From contig OX328111.1 in the NCBI GenBank assembly GCA_946811185.2, forward strand, positions 41,838,388 through 41,902,387: a stretch of DNA of 64,000 nucleotides, in the 5' to 3' direction. The notes below the pieces were generated by a model. That model did not search any database. It saw only the letters and a program-made list of their open reading frames with translations, and had not been told where the DNA came from. Below are positions 24,650 through 34,288 of the stretch, piece after piece. Numbering within the stretch: the stretch's first letter is position 1; each line of letters opens with the position of its first letter. This DNA is from Hippopus hippopus. Taxonomy: Eukaryota; Mollusca; Bivalvia; Cardiida; Cardiidae. The translations under genes were made by a program, and so were the position numbers.

Positions 24650-24873
24650 TTAACTCGTTACCAAACGACAACATTTTTGACTGGGCTAGATTGAAGGCAC
24701 TTGCAGACCACAACATCAATTGGGCTCAAAAATTGAAATTTGCTTTGAGAAGGGTAGAAAACTGTGGGACAAGGAAAACATGCTGGTTACTAGCATTTTC
24801 TTTTTCCATAATGTTTTCAAAACACCTCTTTTTTAGGGTCGATGAATTTCAGCTTTGTTTGGTAAAGGGTTAA
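24650..24873 (+). mobile_element. TTAA hairpin MITE
   Basis: TTAA at both ends, A end CTCGTTACCAAACGACAACA. The palindrome is shortened by deletions in both arms (ACTGTGGGACAAGGAAAACA). No coding content. Confidence 0.85.
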
Positions 24874-25152
24874 GGAAAAGATTCTGGAAAACACAAAACA
24901 CACTGTCTCAATGAACATGCACTTTATTGATTCATCAAGGTAGAAAAAGAATGTTTGTTTTGTGAATTTCACAATATTGCTCGAAATTATAAAACATACA
25001 GAACTACAATGTCTTTGTGGGAAAGGGAGGATTTTTAAAAGTCTTCTTTTATTGGGGATGTTAAAACTCTGAATCATTTGGTAAAGAGCTAAATTATTAT
25101 CAATAAATACTTTGATATGGACAGGTCAAAAATTTTGTCATCCAGTAAAGAA

Positions 25153-25381
25153 TTAACCCATTACCACACAATCCTGAGTTTTGACACCCCTGTAGGAGAA
25201 GGCTTTTGAAAACATTGTGGGAAAAGGAGAAAATGCTGGTAACCAGCATTTTCTCCTTTTCCCACAATGTTTTCTTCCCCATCCAAAACAAAAATCATCA
25301 TTTCAGTAACATTTAATTTGTCATCTGCAAATCCTTTCAATTTGGACCAGTCTATTTTTTTGTCGTTTGGTAAAGAGTTAA
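25153..25381 (-). mobile_element. TTAA hairpin MITE with a perfect palindrome
   Basis: TTAA at 25153-25156 and 25378-25381. All 30 bases of both inner palindrome arms match. Its left TTAA doubles as the end of an A-end fragment (25094-25156). Confidence 0.9.
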
Positions 25382-25720
25382 GGATGCCTAGTTGTCACTG
25401 CTGCGTTAAAATTAACCCTTTACCACACAATTCCGAGTTCTAAGGACGATGATGGAGGCTTTTAAACCCATTGTGAAAAAAAATGGAACTGCTGGTAACC
25501 CGCATTTTCTCCTTTTCCCACAAGGTTTTCTGCATTTTCAACAAATTTTATTACTTAAGCCACATTAAATCTGCAAGTGCTTTCAATTTAAGTAAGTCTA
25601 AAATTTTGGCTTTGAAACACATTTTCCTTCTTTTCTTGCAATGTATTCACTCTGTCAAATACAAAAAGCATCATTTGACCATGATATTTCATCTGCAAAA
25701 TTAATGCTTTATTATGGATG

Positions 25721-27040
25721 AATAGAATCTTGCCTTTTTTCCTTACGATGTTTTCAACCCTTTCAAATAAAAAAACTAGAGGCGCTTGAGCGCCTGTATC
25801 GCTCCACAGGCCTGATATTTCTATAATGGAGAAAGGAAGTTTTTAACAATTATCATTCAATCCTGCATTTTAGCTCACTGAAGAAACAATTTGGTAGACA
25901 ACCACCATAGGAACTTACCTGCAAAACAACAATGAAATCCAATGAATAGTTTTAGAGAAGAAATTTTTCAAAGATTTTACTTTATACCATAAAAGGAAAA
26001 TGAGTCTCCCATAAAAGCCATGTTTTTTGACAGATCTTTTTTTTTTAAAGGAATTCTGTAAACCTGTATCTAAGGAACATTCCTGCAAAATAATAATGCT
26101 ATCCAAATAGCGGTTTGGGAGGAGAAGATTTTTAAAGGTTTTTTACTTTGGTTGCCATGGCAACCAGAATTCTTCATGGAACACAATTATTTGAAGGAAT
26201 TTGAAAGAGGACCACCAAAGGAACATTCCTGTGAAATTTGGTAAAAATCCAGTCTATAGTTTCTGAGGAGAAGTTTTTTAAAGAAAAAGTTTACGGACGC
26301 ACGCACGAACGGACGGACGGACGGACGGACGGACGCATGACGGACACAATGCCATGACAATAGCTCTCTGGCCTTCGGCCAGTGGAGCTAAAAATCATTT
26401 GAGGCACATGCAATTTGTCATCTGCAAATGCTTTCATTATGTGCAAGTCAAAAATTTTGTCCTCTGGTAAAGAATTAATCCGTTTCAGCTTGCCAGTTCA
26501 TTTACTACCAATATATCTTGTACATGGTTAAGGACAAATTTAAGACTCTTCCACATTCAAAACATTTGCAGATGACAAATTCAAACTTGGTATAAATGAG
26601 CCTAAGTTCTCTCAATTGGTGGAAAACATTGTGAGAAAAGGAGAAAATGTTGTTTTCATATGCATTTTCTACTTTTCCCACAATGTTTGTAACAGCTTTC
26701 TCACACACGGTTGTTAAAACTCTGGATTGTTTAGTAAAGGGAACAACATTTTCTTTACTCCTACGGTACATATTGTGCATAACAATCAGGCATAATGTCA
26801 TCTGATCTTGGTCTACACTGCTTGTTTTTGTCTACTACTATAGACAACTGGCATGAAGGGAGTAAGTTCTCACCAAATAATTAATACACAAAAAGTTACT
26901 GTTCCATATACAACACTCTTCTATGTATAATGCATACATGTACAGCATGAATATGAAAAACCACACATATGTATGCAACATATTTCCATGCAGTTAAACA
27001 AGTGCAAACACAACTCTTTTACCAACCAATGAAAAATCAT
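25721..27040. repeat. non-genic stretch between the MITE cluster and the dvl 3' end
   Basis: A TTAA MITE (about 25735-26477) is split by the HINE at 25775-26394. Another plus copy lies at 26528-26743, of the GGTATAAATGAGCCTAAG subfamily. 26744-27040 is AT-rich with no recognised feature. Confidence 0.7.
25775..26394 (+). mobile_element. Helentron-like (HINE) element, single-unit core
   Basis: Begins ACTAGA then the hairpin GGCGCTTGAGCGCC (25781-25794), followed by TGTATCGCTCCACAGGCC. Ends with the hairpin CTGGCCTTCGGCCAG, TGGAG, CTAA (26388-26391). GCTCCAC near the start is complementary to GTGGAGC at the end, the asymmetric terminal complementarity expected of Helentrons. A GGAC tetranucleotide run (about 26303-26334) precedes the end. 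The flanks (CCCTTTCAAATAAAAA before, ATCATTTGAGGCACATGC after) are two halves of one TTAA MITE copy, which fixes both boundaries. Confidence 0.75.
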
Positions 27041-27047
27041 CATGTAT

Positions 27048-27053
27048 TTTATT
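27048..27053 (-). promoter_or_regulatory. candidate dvl polyadenylation signal AATAAA
   Basis: The only AATAAA I see on the minus strand in the roughly 330 bases after the dvl stop codon. It would give a 3' UTR of about 340 nt. Sequence 27054-27373 contains no ORF or recognised repeat end and reads as ordinary AT-rich UTR. A more distal signal cannot be excluded. Confidence 0.35.
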
Positions 27054-27373
27054 CATAACCAATGAACTCTTTTATCTGAGTTTGACCAATGAAAACATTT
27101 CAATTTTATGTCCAGTCAAAAAATTCAATTGAATGATGTCAAATTCTTTTTCTTCTATTGCTCAACCATACATCAATATGTTTGCTATTTTTTTCTTAAA
27201 ATAAAAATATAAAAAGAAATAGAAAATGGCCTAAATAAAACCCTAAAAATTTGCCACCAAAATAAAAAAGAAGTTATATACATTTTTGAAAGAAATCTGA
27301 AACTTTTCATTGGCAGATCAAATGACAAATGTTAGACTGTTTCTGATTGGCTGTAAAGGGGCCACAATACAGA

Positions 27374-27603
27374 TCACATGACATCCACAAAAAACTCACA
27401 TGGGTTACCCATGGCCATTCTAAATGACTGTCTACTTGCACTAACGTCTTGTGGCACACCCAGGCTCTTTTGACCTCCACTTTCACTAGGGTTTATGCAG
27501 GAGCTAGCAACTGTCTCCGTGTCGCTACCTCCTGACCCGTGTGGACTAGACTTCTTTCCCGATTTGTCTTTCTCCTTCCTGCTGCTACCAGAAGCACTGC
27601 TCC
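27374..27603 (-). CDS. dvl: dvl terminal exon with conserved C-terminus and stop
   Basis: 230 bp to the TGA at 27374-27376, acceptor CTTTTGTTTAG, phase 1. Reads [41 protein letters not shown], then [26 protein letters not shown]. RKEKD and the extreme C-terminus [19 protein letters not shown] are strongly conserved across animal Dishevelleds. The C-terminus can fold back onto the PDZ groove, consistent with its hydrophobic last residues. No ATG-led ORF marks this exon because it enters mid-frame. It was identified by motif, and the stop is certain. Confidence 0.97.
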
Positions 27604-28320
27604 CTAAACAAAAGTAACAAAAAAAGGCTTGCTAAAATGCATAAAATGAAAGGCCAACTTGTGACCAAAAATAAACATGTAGGAGTAAAAATGCAGGCAA
27701 AATTAATAATGTCCGTATCTTTTAAATGTATGGATATTATGAGTCTGAAAATGTGCTACAGCGCAGTATGTCAATGTTTTCTTCTTCGCTGGCAGAAAAA
27801 TCAATTGTAAAACAAAGCTAGAACTAAAGTTGCCAACTTCAATAGCAGTCTAAGAATCTATCATCCATTATTCCGCATGGGAAGAGGAACAGCATTCAGG
27901 TATTGCCTTAGTTCTATCATTTTCTGCAAAAAGTTGGTCTTTTTTATTATCCTTCTTTCAAAATCAAAGGTGTCCATAAAACCAACTATTAACACTTAGT
28001 TTTATGGACACCCTTGAATCCAAGTGTTTTCACTTAGCTTTATGGACATCTTTGAGTTTTAGTGAAAGATATAAATGCTATCCATGAAACAATAACACTT
28101 AGTGCTGACATGGTAGAACAAGATCAGACTACACACAACATGCATTCCTATCTTTGATCTACACTGTCCACTACCCGATTTTAGATTACAATCACAAGAC
28201 CTCTTTCTCTCTACCATGGAACTGTGTTTAGCCCAGTATTTTCCATTTTGCTTTTATCTATTAGATGATTAGAAAGGCTTCTCCCTCAAGGTTGTTTAAA
28301 GTTGTGATTTTGATAAAGGC

Positions 28321-28542
28321 TTAACCCTTTACCACACGATCCCGAGTTTTAATGACCTAAGATGAAAACATTGTGGAAAAAAGAGAAAATGCTGGTGAGC
28401 AGCATTAATTTTTCTCTTTTTGCTACAATGTTTTCTACCCTATGAAAGACAAAAATCCTCATTTCAGCAACAATTAATATGTCCTCTGCAACTGCTTTGA
28501 ATTTGGGATAGTCCAAATTCTTGTTGTTTGGTAAAGAGTTAA
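28321..28542 (-). mobile_element. TTAA hairpin MITE with asymmetric palindrome
   Basis: TTAA at both ends. The left arm is shortened and the right arm has a five-base insertion (GCATTAATTTTTCTC), so the hairpin is broken. It abuts a B-end fragment of an opposite copy at its left TTAA. Confidence 0.82.
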
Positions 28543-29715
28543 AACTCTTGATGGTATAGTAAAAATGTTAGCAAAATTGAACTAAAATATTTGAAACACA
28601 GCATAAACACAACATCTATATACACTACATGATCCGACTTCATACATAGATCATTTATCTAACATGCATTCAAGTCTTGAAATCTTTGAATCAGATGGGG
28701 GCTCTACTCACAGTAAGCAATTTCCCAGATTCTTAAAATGTGCTACTAGGATCTCTGCTTCGAACTTTTATTTTAGTAGAAAAATAACTCTGAATTTTCA
28801 GTCAAGTTTTTCAGTTACTGATAAATTTGTTTCTTGCAAGTACTTTGCAAAAGCTACAGACTTAGCATAGTAGAATTTTAATTGAGCTGCAATCTGGCAA
28901 AAGGGAGTATAATCCATGTTTGCATGTCTGTGATGCATTATACCGAGCAAGTTATTACATGATAATGGATCCCAAAAATCTTGTTTAACAATGAGGTAGA
29001 ATGGTACTTTGACATGCAGCAGATAGAAAACAGTGTCAGCCTGAGGGACCTGCGTTTTGTCAAACAACCTACTAAATCATGAGGTAAATTGATCCTTTCA
29101 GCTGCAGAAAATTTACCCATGGCTAAAAGAATTGACCCATGTCGGCCTGCACAGTCCAGGCAGGCTGACATAGGGCAATTCTTTTTTGCAGATATTAAAC
29201 CTCAGAGAGACTTAATTATGAAGGCCAAGAAACTATATCCTCCGAGTCACAAAAAAGCAGTATTTCCATTTTACAAGCAATAAACTGCTCATCTTCTGAC
29301 AATGTTAGCAGAGAGGGTTTCCTACAAGGATGTAAAAATTTGCATTGATATGGCTTTCACACATCTTGGCCAGTATCAACTCTTTACCAAATGACAAAAC
29401 TTTAGACTTGTCCAAACCCAAAGTATTTGCGGACAATATATTACATTTGGCTACTTTGGTAGAAATTGTTCTTGAAAAAGAGGAAAACATCATGGGAAAA
29501 GGAGAAAATGCTCATTACCAACATTATCTCCTTTTCTTGGAATGTTTGAAAAGCCTTTTTCAAGGCTGTGAAAAGTCCAGATTGTGTTGTACAGTATTAA
29601 AGTGTGATGAATTTGTTTCATCTGTGAATTTACTGAATGATGCTTAGGTCCCTCTCTGATAAAAGCATAGCAGTGTTTGAAGCATATCGCCAGAGTAAAC
29701 ATGTAAATAACAAAC

Positions 29716-30048
29716 CAGAGCAGCTTGAAGAATCCCTGCCTGACTTCATTCCATGTATTGGCTGACTGGTCAAATATGGGTTCACAGCCCCATAGGGCAA
29801 GTACGGGTTGTTTCCTGTATAGACATGTTGACTACTATAGCTATTGGAGGGTGGATATGGAGGAGGCGTGTGGTTAGTATGTGTAGAGTGGTTTGTGTGC
29901 AGATGCGTCGGTTGAGGAACCGGAGGCGGGGGCTGTGGCGGCTGTTGCTGCTGTTTTTGGTTATATTCTTGTTTTTCTTTGTTATCCCAAAGTCTGCTTA
30001 ATTTGTTATACGTGCTAACAATACATGCACAGTCATTTTTTCCCGTTA
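29716..30048 (-). CDS. dvl: probable dvl cassette exon: Gln/Pro-rich segment, phase 1-1
   Basis: 333 bp with a strong acceptor (long pyrimidine tract, then TTTTCCTTACAG) and an open frame in the phase set by the neighbouring exon. It starts VTGKNDCACIVSTYNKLSRL, then KQQQQPPQPPPPVPQPTHLH, NHTPPPYPPSNSYSSQHVYT, GNNPYLPYGAVNPYLTSQ and ends at DSSSCS. The Pro/Gln/Tyr composition suits a Dishevelled tail. The proposed donor (TCTG, then GTTTGT) is weak but also phase 1, so the exon can be included (111 residues) or skipped without a frameshift. Skipping gives a smooth join, SGSGG to [12 protein letters not shown]. The first 25 residues are not typical of the family, so the true acceptor may lie further in. 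Supported by composition, phase and acceptor, not by homology I can name. Confidence 0.55.
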
Positions 30049-31017
30049 CTGTAAGGAAAACAAAAAACATAATGACAATAACAAGCACACCACCAACACA
30101 CACAAACAGGACATCTGACCCATAACTTTACACACTATATTTAGACCAACTAAAATCTATTACATGTAAATTTCACAAAAGCCAAATACTAGAAATAAAG
30201 GATAATATAAATATCTTTTCAACAGAATGGACCACATTGTGGTAAAAGCTATTGCTTGTTTCAAACAATTTGCGACAATGGTATCCAATGTAAGAGCATA
30301 CAGTCTAATTCATCCAGTAAAGATTTGAAAAGGAAATGCACAAATTCAACTGGTGACTTTTCTTACTCTTAAAATGTTTCACAAGTTCAGTTGCTTTAGC
30401 AGCCAGTGTAGACCAAGATCAGACTGCTCTTTTATCTACAGTGTCCGCTTTGCCAAGACATTCTGAACAACAGCAACTTGATATCATTTGGGTCTTATTG
30501 CTAGACTGAAAAATGTCGGATGCATTTATTCTGTGCTCTAAGGGTTAAATTCTTCATTCAGTAACAAAAGGCATCATCCTGCAAAAAAAAAAGCAGCAGC
30601 TGTTCTGACTGCTCCACTCAAAACTCAGAGTATTTTTTTTTTTACCCAAAATCATGTCTGTTGTAGTCATGTAGATTATGTGTGTGTGTTGTCATGGCTA
30701 AGTGCAACCAAAATATCAAAGCAAATCATAACAAAATTGAGCCACTCTCCAGTCTGACAGCATGCAATTAAGATACTCAATGGCAAGGTCAAGATTGACC
30801 AGTATGTCTAAGTTTTAAACTCTGAACCCTACCAACACCTTTCACAAGTTTAATTGCCTTTGCTGCCAATGTTGATCAAAGACCATACTGCACAAGACTT
30901 GTCCACATTGAAAGCAATTGCAGAAAATCCAAATGAATGAGACAAAAAAAAAAAGACACATTTGTTTTAGGAAGAGTAGAAAACATTATAGGACAGCTCA
31001 TCCTGGGAAAGTGACCC

Positions 31018-31246
31018 TTAAGTCTTTACCAAACAGCAAAATTTTAGACTTATCCAAGTTCAAAGCATTTGCAGAAGACACATCTTAGTTGGCTAAAGTG
31101 ATGAAACTTACCTTAAATTGGAAAGAAAACATTGTGGAAAAAGGAGAAAATGCTGGTTACCAGCATTTTCTCCTTTTCCCAAAATCTTTTCTAAAAGCTT
31201 CCTCCTTAGGGTTGTTAAAACTTGGGATCGTATGGTAATGGGTTAA
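31018..31246 (+). mobile_element. TTAA hairpin MITE, full length
   Basis: TTAA at 31018-31021 and 31243-31246, length 229, inner palindrome arms with only two or three changes, centre GGTTACC. It lies in the dvl intron upstream of the cassette exon. Confidence 0.88.
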
Positions 31247-32086
31247 ATCAATCAAATGATAACATATTTAACAGAACTGAAAACAAAATATTAAGCATTC
31301 AAATCCTATTCACTATACAGGAACAATGCTGAAAGCTTAAACCAATTACCAAACAAAAGAACCATGCTGTTGTGAAAGGAAGGTTGATTGCATCTCCATG
31401 AACTATATCAAGTCATACATAACTATAGATCCATAAAATCCCTTTTGTTTATCAGCTGACTATATCATGAAATAGAATGATCCTTGGACATGCCAAAAAT
31501 TTACAAAATAGGAGAAAGTTCGACCCAGGTCAGCCTGGGCTTAAGGTGCAGGCTGACATGGGACGATACCTTTTGCAGATGCATTAAACCCTCTTTTCAC
31601 AGAGCATGGCTCAAAACTTTTTCTACTGCTCTGAGGGAGGAGCCTTTTAAAACCACTGTGAGAAAAGGAGTATATGCCAAAAACCAAGCAATCTCTGCTT
31701 TTCCCACATTTTTTCTACCCTTACAAATACAAGGTCTATCATTATGAGCCATAAGTTGTATGTCATCTGCAAAATGCTCAAACCCTTTACCACACAATTT
31801 TAGCCTTCTCAAAACCCAAAACATTTGTACATTTGATGTGGCTCAACCGGTGGAAGTTGTCTTCGATAGCGTAGAATTTCCAAAATATCTTGCTGCATTC
31901 TTGACAAAACTTTTTAACAGAGCACAATTTTTTCACCTTGCCCGTATTATCACTTTACCACACAATTTTGAGTTTTAAAGCCCCTGAGAAAAAGGGCTTT
32001 TGAAATCATTGTGTGAAAAGGAGAACATGCTGGTAAACAACCCTGAGGGAGAAGGCTTTTGAAAACTTTGTGGGAAAAGAACATTA

Positions 32087-32680
32087 CAGGGTGGGCCAAT
32101 AAAATGTTACCACTTTTTGATCGTTTTTGAAATGAGAACTTATTCGAAAATTTTATATACAGACTTGTCACAGAAGCATCTAATCAACATTTAATACCAT
32201 AGGTTTTCCACTTTGTCTCTTGTTTTCAGCACAGTTCAATAATTGATGACATGTTCAATCCAAGCTCCTCTTCTCTGGATTACAGCTGCAAAATGCACAC
32301 TGAAGATTGTGATGACATTGTCTCACATCTCAAGAGCGATTCTCCAAATTTCTTGACAGATGTTGGTCTTAAGGGCCTCAATGGTCTGTGGGTTGTTGTA
32401 GTCTCTCCTTCAGGTACCCCCACAGGAAGTAGTCTGCGGGGGGAGGATTAGGAGAGTGGGCAGGCCATGGGTTGCAGCTGTACTCTAGTGAAGAGCAGCA
32501 TGGATTGAACATGTCATCAATTGTTGAACTGTGTGGAAAACAAGAGACAAAAATCACAAACCATTGGTATCAAATGTTAATTTAATGCTTATGTGACAAA
32601 CCTGTAAATAAAAAAAGAAGTTCTGATTTCAAAAACTTGTGTACGATCAAAAAGTGGTAACATTTTATTGGCCCACCCTG
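32087..32680 (-). mobile_element. mariner-type fold-back element, 594 bp, TA target duplication
   Basis: Both ends begin CAGGGTGGGCCAATAAAATG and are flanked by TA (32085-32086, 32681-32682). The first 37 bases match perfectly and similarity continues with small gaps for about 175-185 bp per arm, far beyond a normal mariner terminal repeat. The arms include the end of the transposase gene, so this is an inverted-duplication derivative. It sits inside a TTAA hairpin MITE whose halves lie at about 31947-32084 and 32683-32812. Confidence 0.85.
32236..32473 (-). pseudogene. broken Tc1/mariner-superfamily transposase C-terminus
   Basis: Starts NPWPAHSPNPPPADYFLWGY then LKERLQQPTDH and a stop. After a one-base frameshift at about 32378 it continues IEALKTNICQEIWRIALEM, stop, DNVITIFSVHFAAVIQRRGA. 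The SP-L-P-D-FLWGYLK block followed by IEALK-NI-QEI is the third-catalytic-Asp region and tail of mariner-like DDE transposases. The Asp of ADYFLWG is kept. With a frameshift and stops it cannot be active. It spans the unique core and runs into the left arm of the element. Confidence 0.75.
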
Positions 32681-32914
32681 TATTTTCTCTATTTCCCACA
32701 ATATCTTCTGCCTGTAGAATTCCATCACTTGAGTGACATTTGATATGTCTTCTGCAAATGCTTTCAATTTGGACCAGTTTAAAGTTTTGTCAAGTGATAA
32801 AGAGATGACTGTGTGCCATGCCTTACGAAATACAAAGTAAAAGCTTCAAACATCTAAATGCAAACAATACCATGCAAATAAACTAAAAAAACTTAGGCCG
32901 TATCACAGACTTTT

Positions 32915-33144
32915 TTAATCCTTTACCACATAATCCTGAGTTTCAACGACCCTGGGGAAGAAGCCTATGGAAAACATTGTCAGAAAAGGAGAAAATGCTG
33001 GTAACCAGCATTTTCTCCATTTCCCACAACGTTTTTTACCCTATCAAAGAGAAGTTTCATCGTTTGCATCACATCTGTCATCTGTAAATGCTTTCAATTT
33101 CAATGAGCCTTAAATTTTGTAAAGGGCGTGTTGTAAAGAGTTAA
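32915..33144 (-). mobile_element. TTAA hairpin MITE abutting a CTAGGGATGGG element
   Basis: TTAA at 32915-32918 and 33141-33144. The palindrome has three changes. The next base begins an unrelated 327-bp inverted-repeat element (33145-33471). Confidence 0.85.
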
Positions 33145-33471
33145 CTAGGGATGGGAACGAATACAAACCCCTGCTGAAATGAAAGAGCAAGATCAAAGTA
33201 TCCTGGGTATCGTAAGATCAGTCAAAATAGCTTGACATTGTGTACACAACACATTGACTCATACACAGTTGAGTGACCGAGTGCAGGATTATGCATTGCT
33301 GCTTCAAACCTTTTCATTCTTTTGTTTCTCCTTTGACAGATAATTTATGAAGCATTAAAAGTTAAAGGACCAAAAAAGGTATTCGAATATGAAATTCATA
33401 TTCAAACATTCAGCAGTTTTTTTTTTTTTTTTAGAAAATTCGACTATTCGATTATTTGGTCCCATCCTTAG
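33145..33471. mobile_element. MITE-like element with CTAGGGATGGGAAC ends
   Basis: Left CTAGGGATGGGAACGAAT and right ATTTGGTCCCATCCTTAG are inverted with about three mismatches in 18. Inside there is ATTCGAATATGAAATTCATA and a poly-T run. 327 bp, non-coding. The end sequence resembles a widespread class of hAT-like non-autonomous elements, but I cannot confirm an 8-bp target duplication. Confidence 0.6.
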
Positions 33472-33997
33472 TTTTCACCCATAGAATGCAAAAAAAGGAA
33501 GTTCTGCTTGTTCTGTCAAGAATTTTAGATTTTTTCATGTTTATAGCATTTGCAGGCAAAAACTGGATACAATGCAAATGATAACATCTGTTGTCTAAGT
33601 TTCCAACAATGTTTAAAAACCCTTCTCCCTTAGGGTCGTTGGAACACTGGTAGAAGGCTTTTGCAAGTCACCAGCCTTTTTATCCTTTTTCCACATTGCT
33701 TTCTATCCTATCAACAATTAATTTCACCATTTGAGCAATGGTCAACTTGTCTGCAAATGAGTTCAATTTGGACTTGCCTATATTTTAATGTCTGGTACAG
33801 AGTTAAACAACGCCATGACAACAACAACAGAAACATTGCATACAATAATAGGTAACAAAAAATTTGGCCAAGCTTGGGAATCAAACCTGCCATCCCTGGG
33901 TTTGAACCCCTAAATGATGGCTGTTGCATGACAAAAAAAAATTGTATGCAGGTAGTAATGTACTAAAGCAAAGCTGTAACAAAAGGATCATACTCAC

Positions 33998-34288
33998 CAC
34001 CAGAGCCGCTATGGACGGATCCTGTGCTGTTGTTTCCGGCCATCATGCCTCCTTGTCCTGGGAAGTTACCCACTCGACTATCAGCACCGTCCACAAAGCT
34101 ACCAACAAAACTCTGGGAGTCTGTGCTAGCATAGCTGTATGGGGGTACATAACTAAGATTCTGGGGTAGGTAATTTGAACTACTGTATGGGTATTGATTG
34201 TTCCACTGGGGTGGGGGCAGAGGGGCCAGGGTGTCCCGGTCAGCCTCTGAGACCGAGTCAACATCCTCCAGGCTCAAACCAGAGAAAT
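33998..34288 (-). CDS. dvl: dvl exon: acidic, Pro/Tyr/Ser-rich tail after DEP
   Basis: 291 bp, acceptor ATCTTTTTCAG and donor GTGAGTAT. Reads DFSGLSLEDVDSVSEADRDT, LAPLPPPQWNNQYPYSSSNY, LPQNLSYVPPYSYASTDSQS, FVGSFVDGADSRVGNFPGQG and a Gly/Ser/Asn run ending SGSGG. The DTLAPLPPP block sits at the same place in other Dishevelled proteins and leads into the disordered Pro/Tyr tail. It leaves with one base (phase 1), compatible with both the cassette exon 29716-30048 and the terminal exon 27374-27603. The other-frame ORFs here are shadows. Confidence 0.95.

Larger units (their letters stand above)
20551..25720. repeat. non-genic stretch: densest cluster of TTAA hairpin MITEs
   Basis: Copies at 20551-20779 (+), 20825-21042 (+), 21495-21723 (+), 21785-22013 (-), 22075-22305 (-), 22302-22506 (+, diverged), 22595-22807 (+), 23408-23629 (+), 23646-24099 (+, interrupted by 23716-23937 on -), 24096-24290 (A-A hybrid), 24650-24873 (+), 25022-25092 (B end), 25094-25156 (A end), 25153-25381 (-), 25413-25620 (-). 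Between them lie the second TTAA family at 21262-21471, G-rich tracts at 22505-22525, a SINE at 23065-23316 and a GAGCCATGCTCTG element at 24371-24622. Confidence 0.8.
27604..33997. repeat. dvl introns either side of the cassette exon: repeats
   Basis: 28095-28180 carries a diverged GATCAGACTACAC palindrome. TTAA MITEs at 28262-28324 (+, B end), 28321-28542 (-), 29378-29600 (+), 30890-31000 (+, partial), 31018-31246 (+), 31947-32812 (-, split by the mariner element), 32915-33144 (-). GAGCCATGCTCTG elements at 28890-29190 and 31359-31613. A GATCAAGATCAGA-type copy at about 30390-30545. A 327-bp element with CTAGGGATGGGAAC ends at 33145-33471. 33600-33830 is a worn TTAA MITE. Confidence 0.7.

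Noticed and set aside
32251..32451. Plus-strand ORF at 32251-32451
   Set aside because: It is antisense to the transposase remnant, which reads on the minus strand with recognisable DDE motifs.
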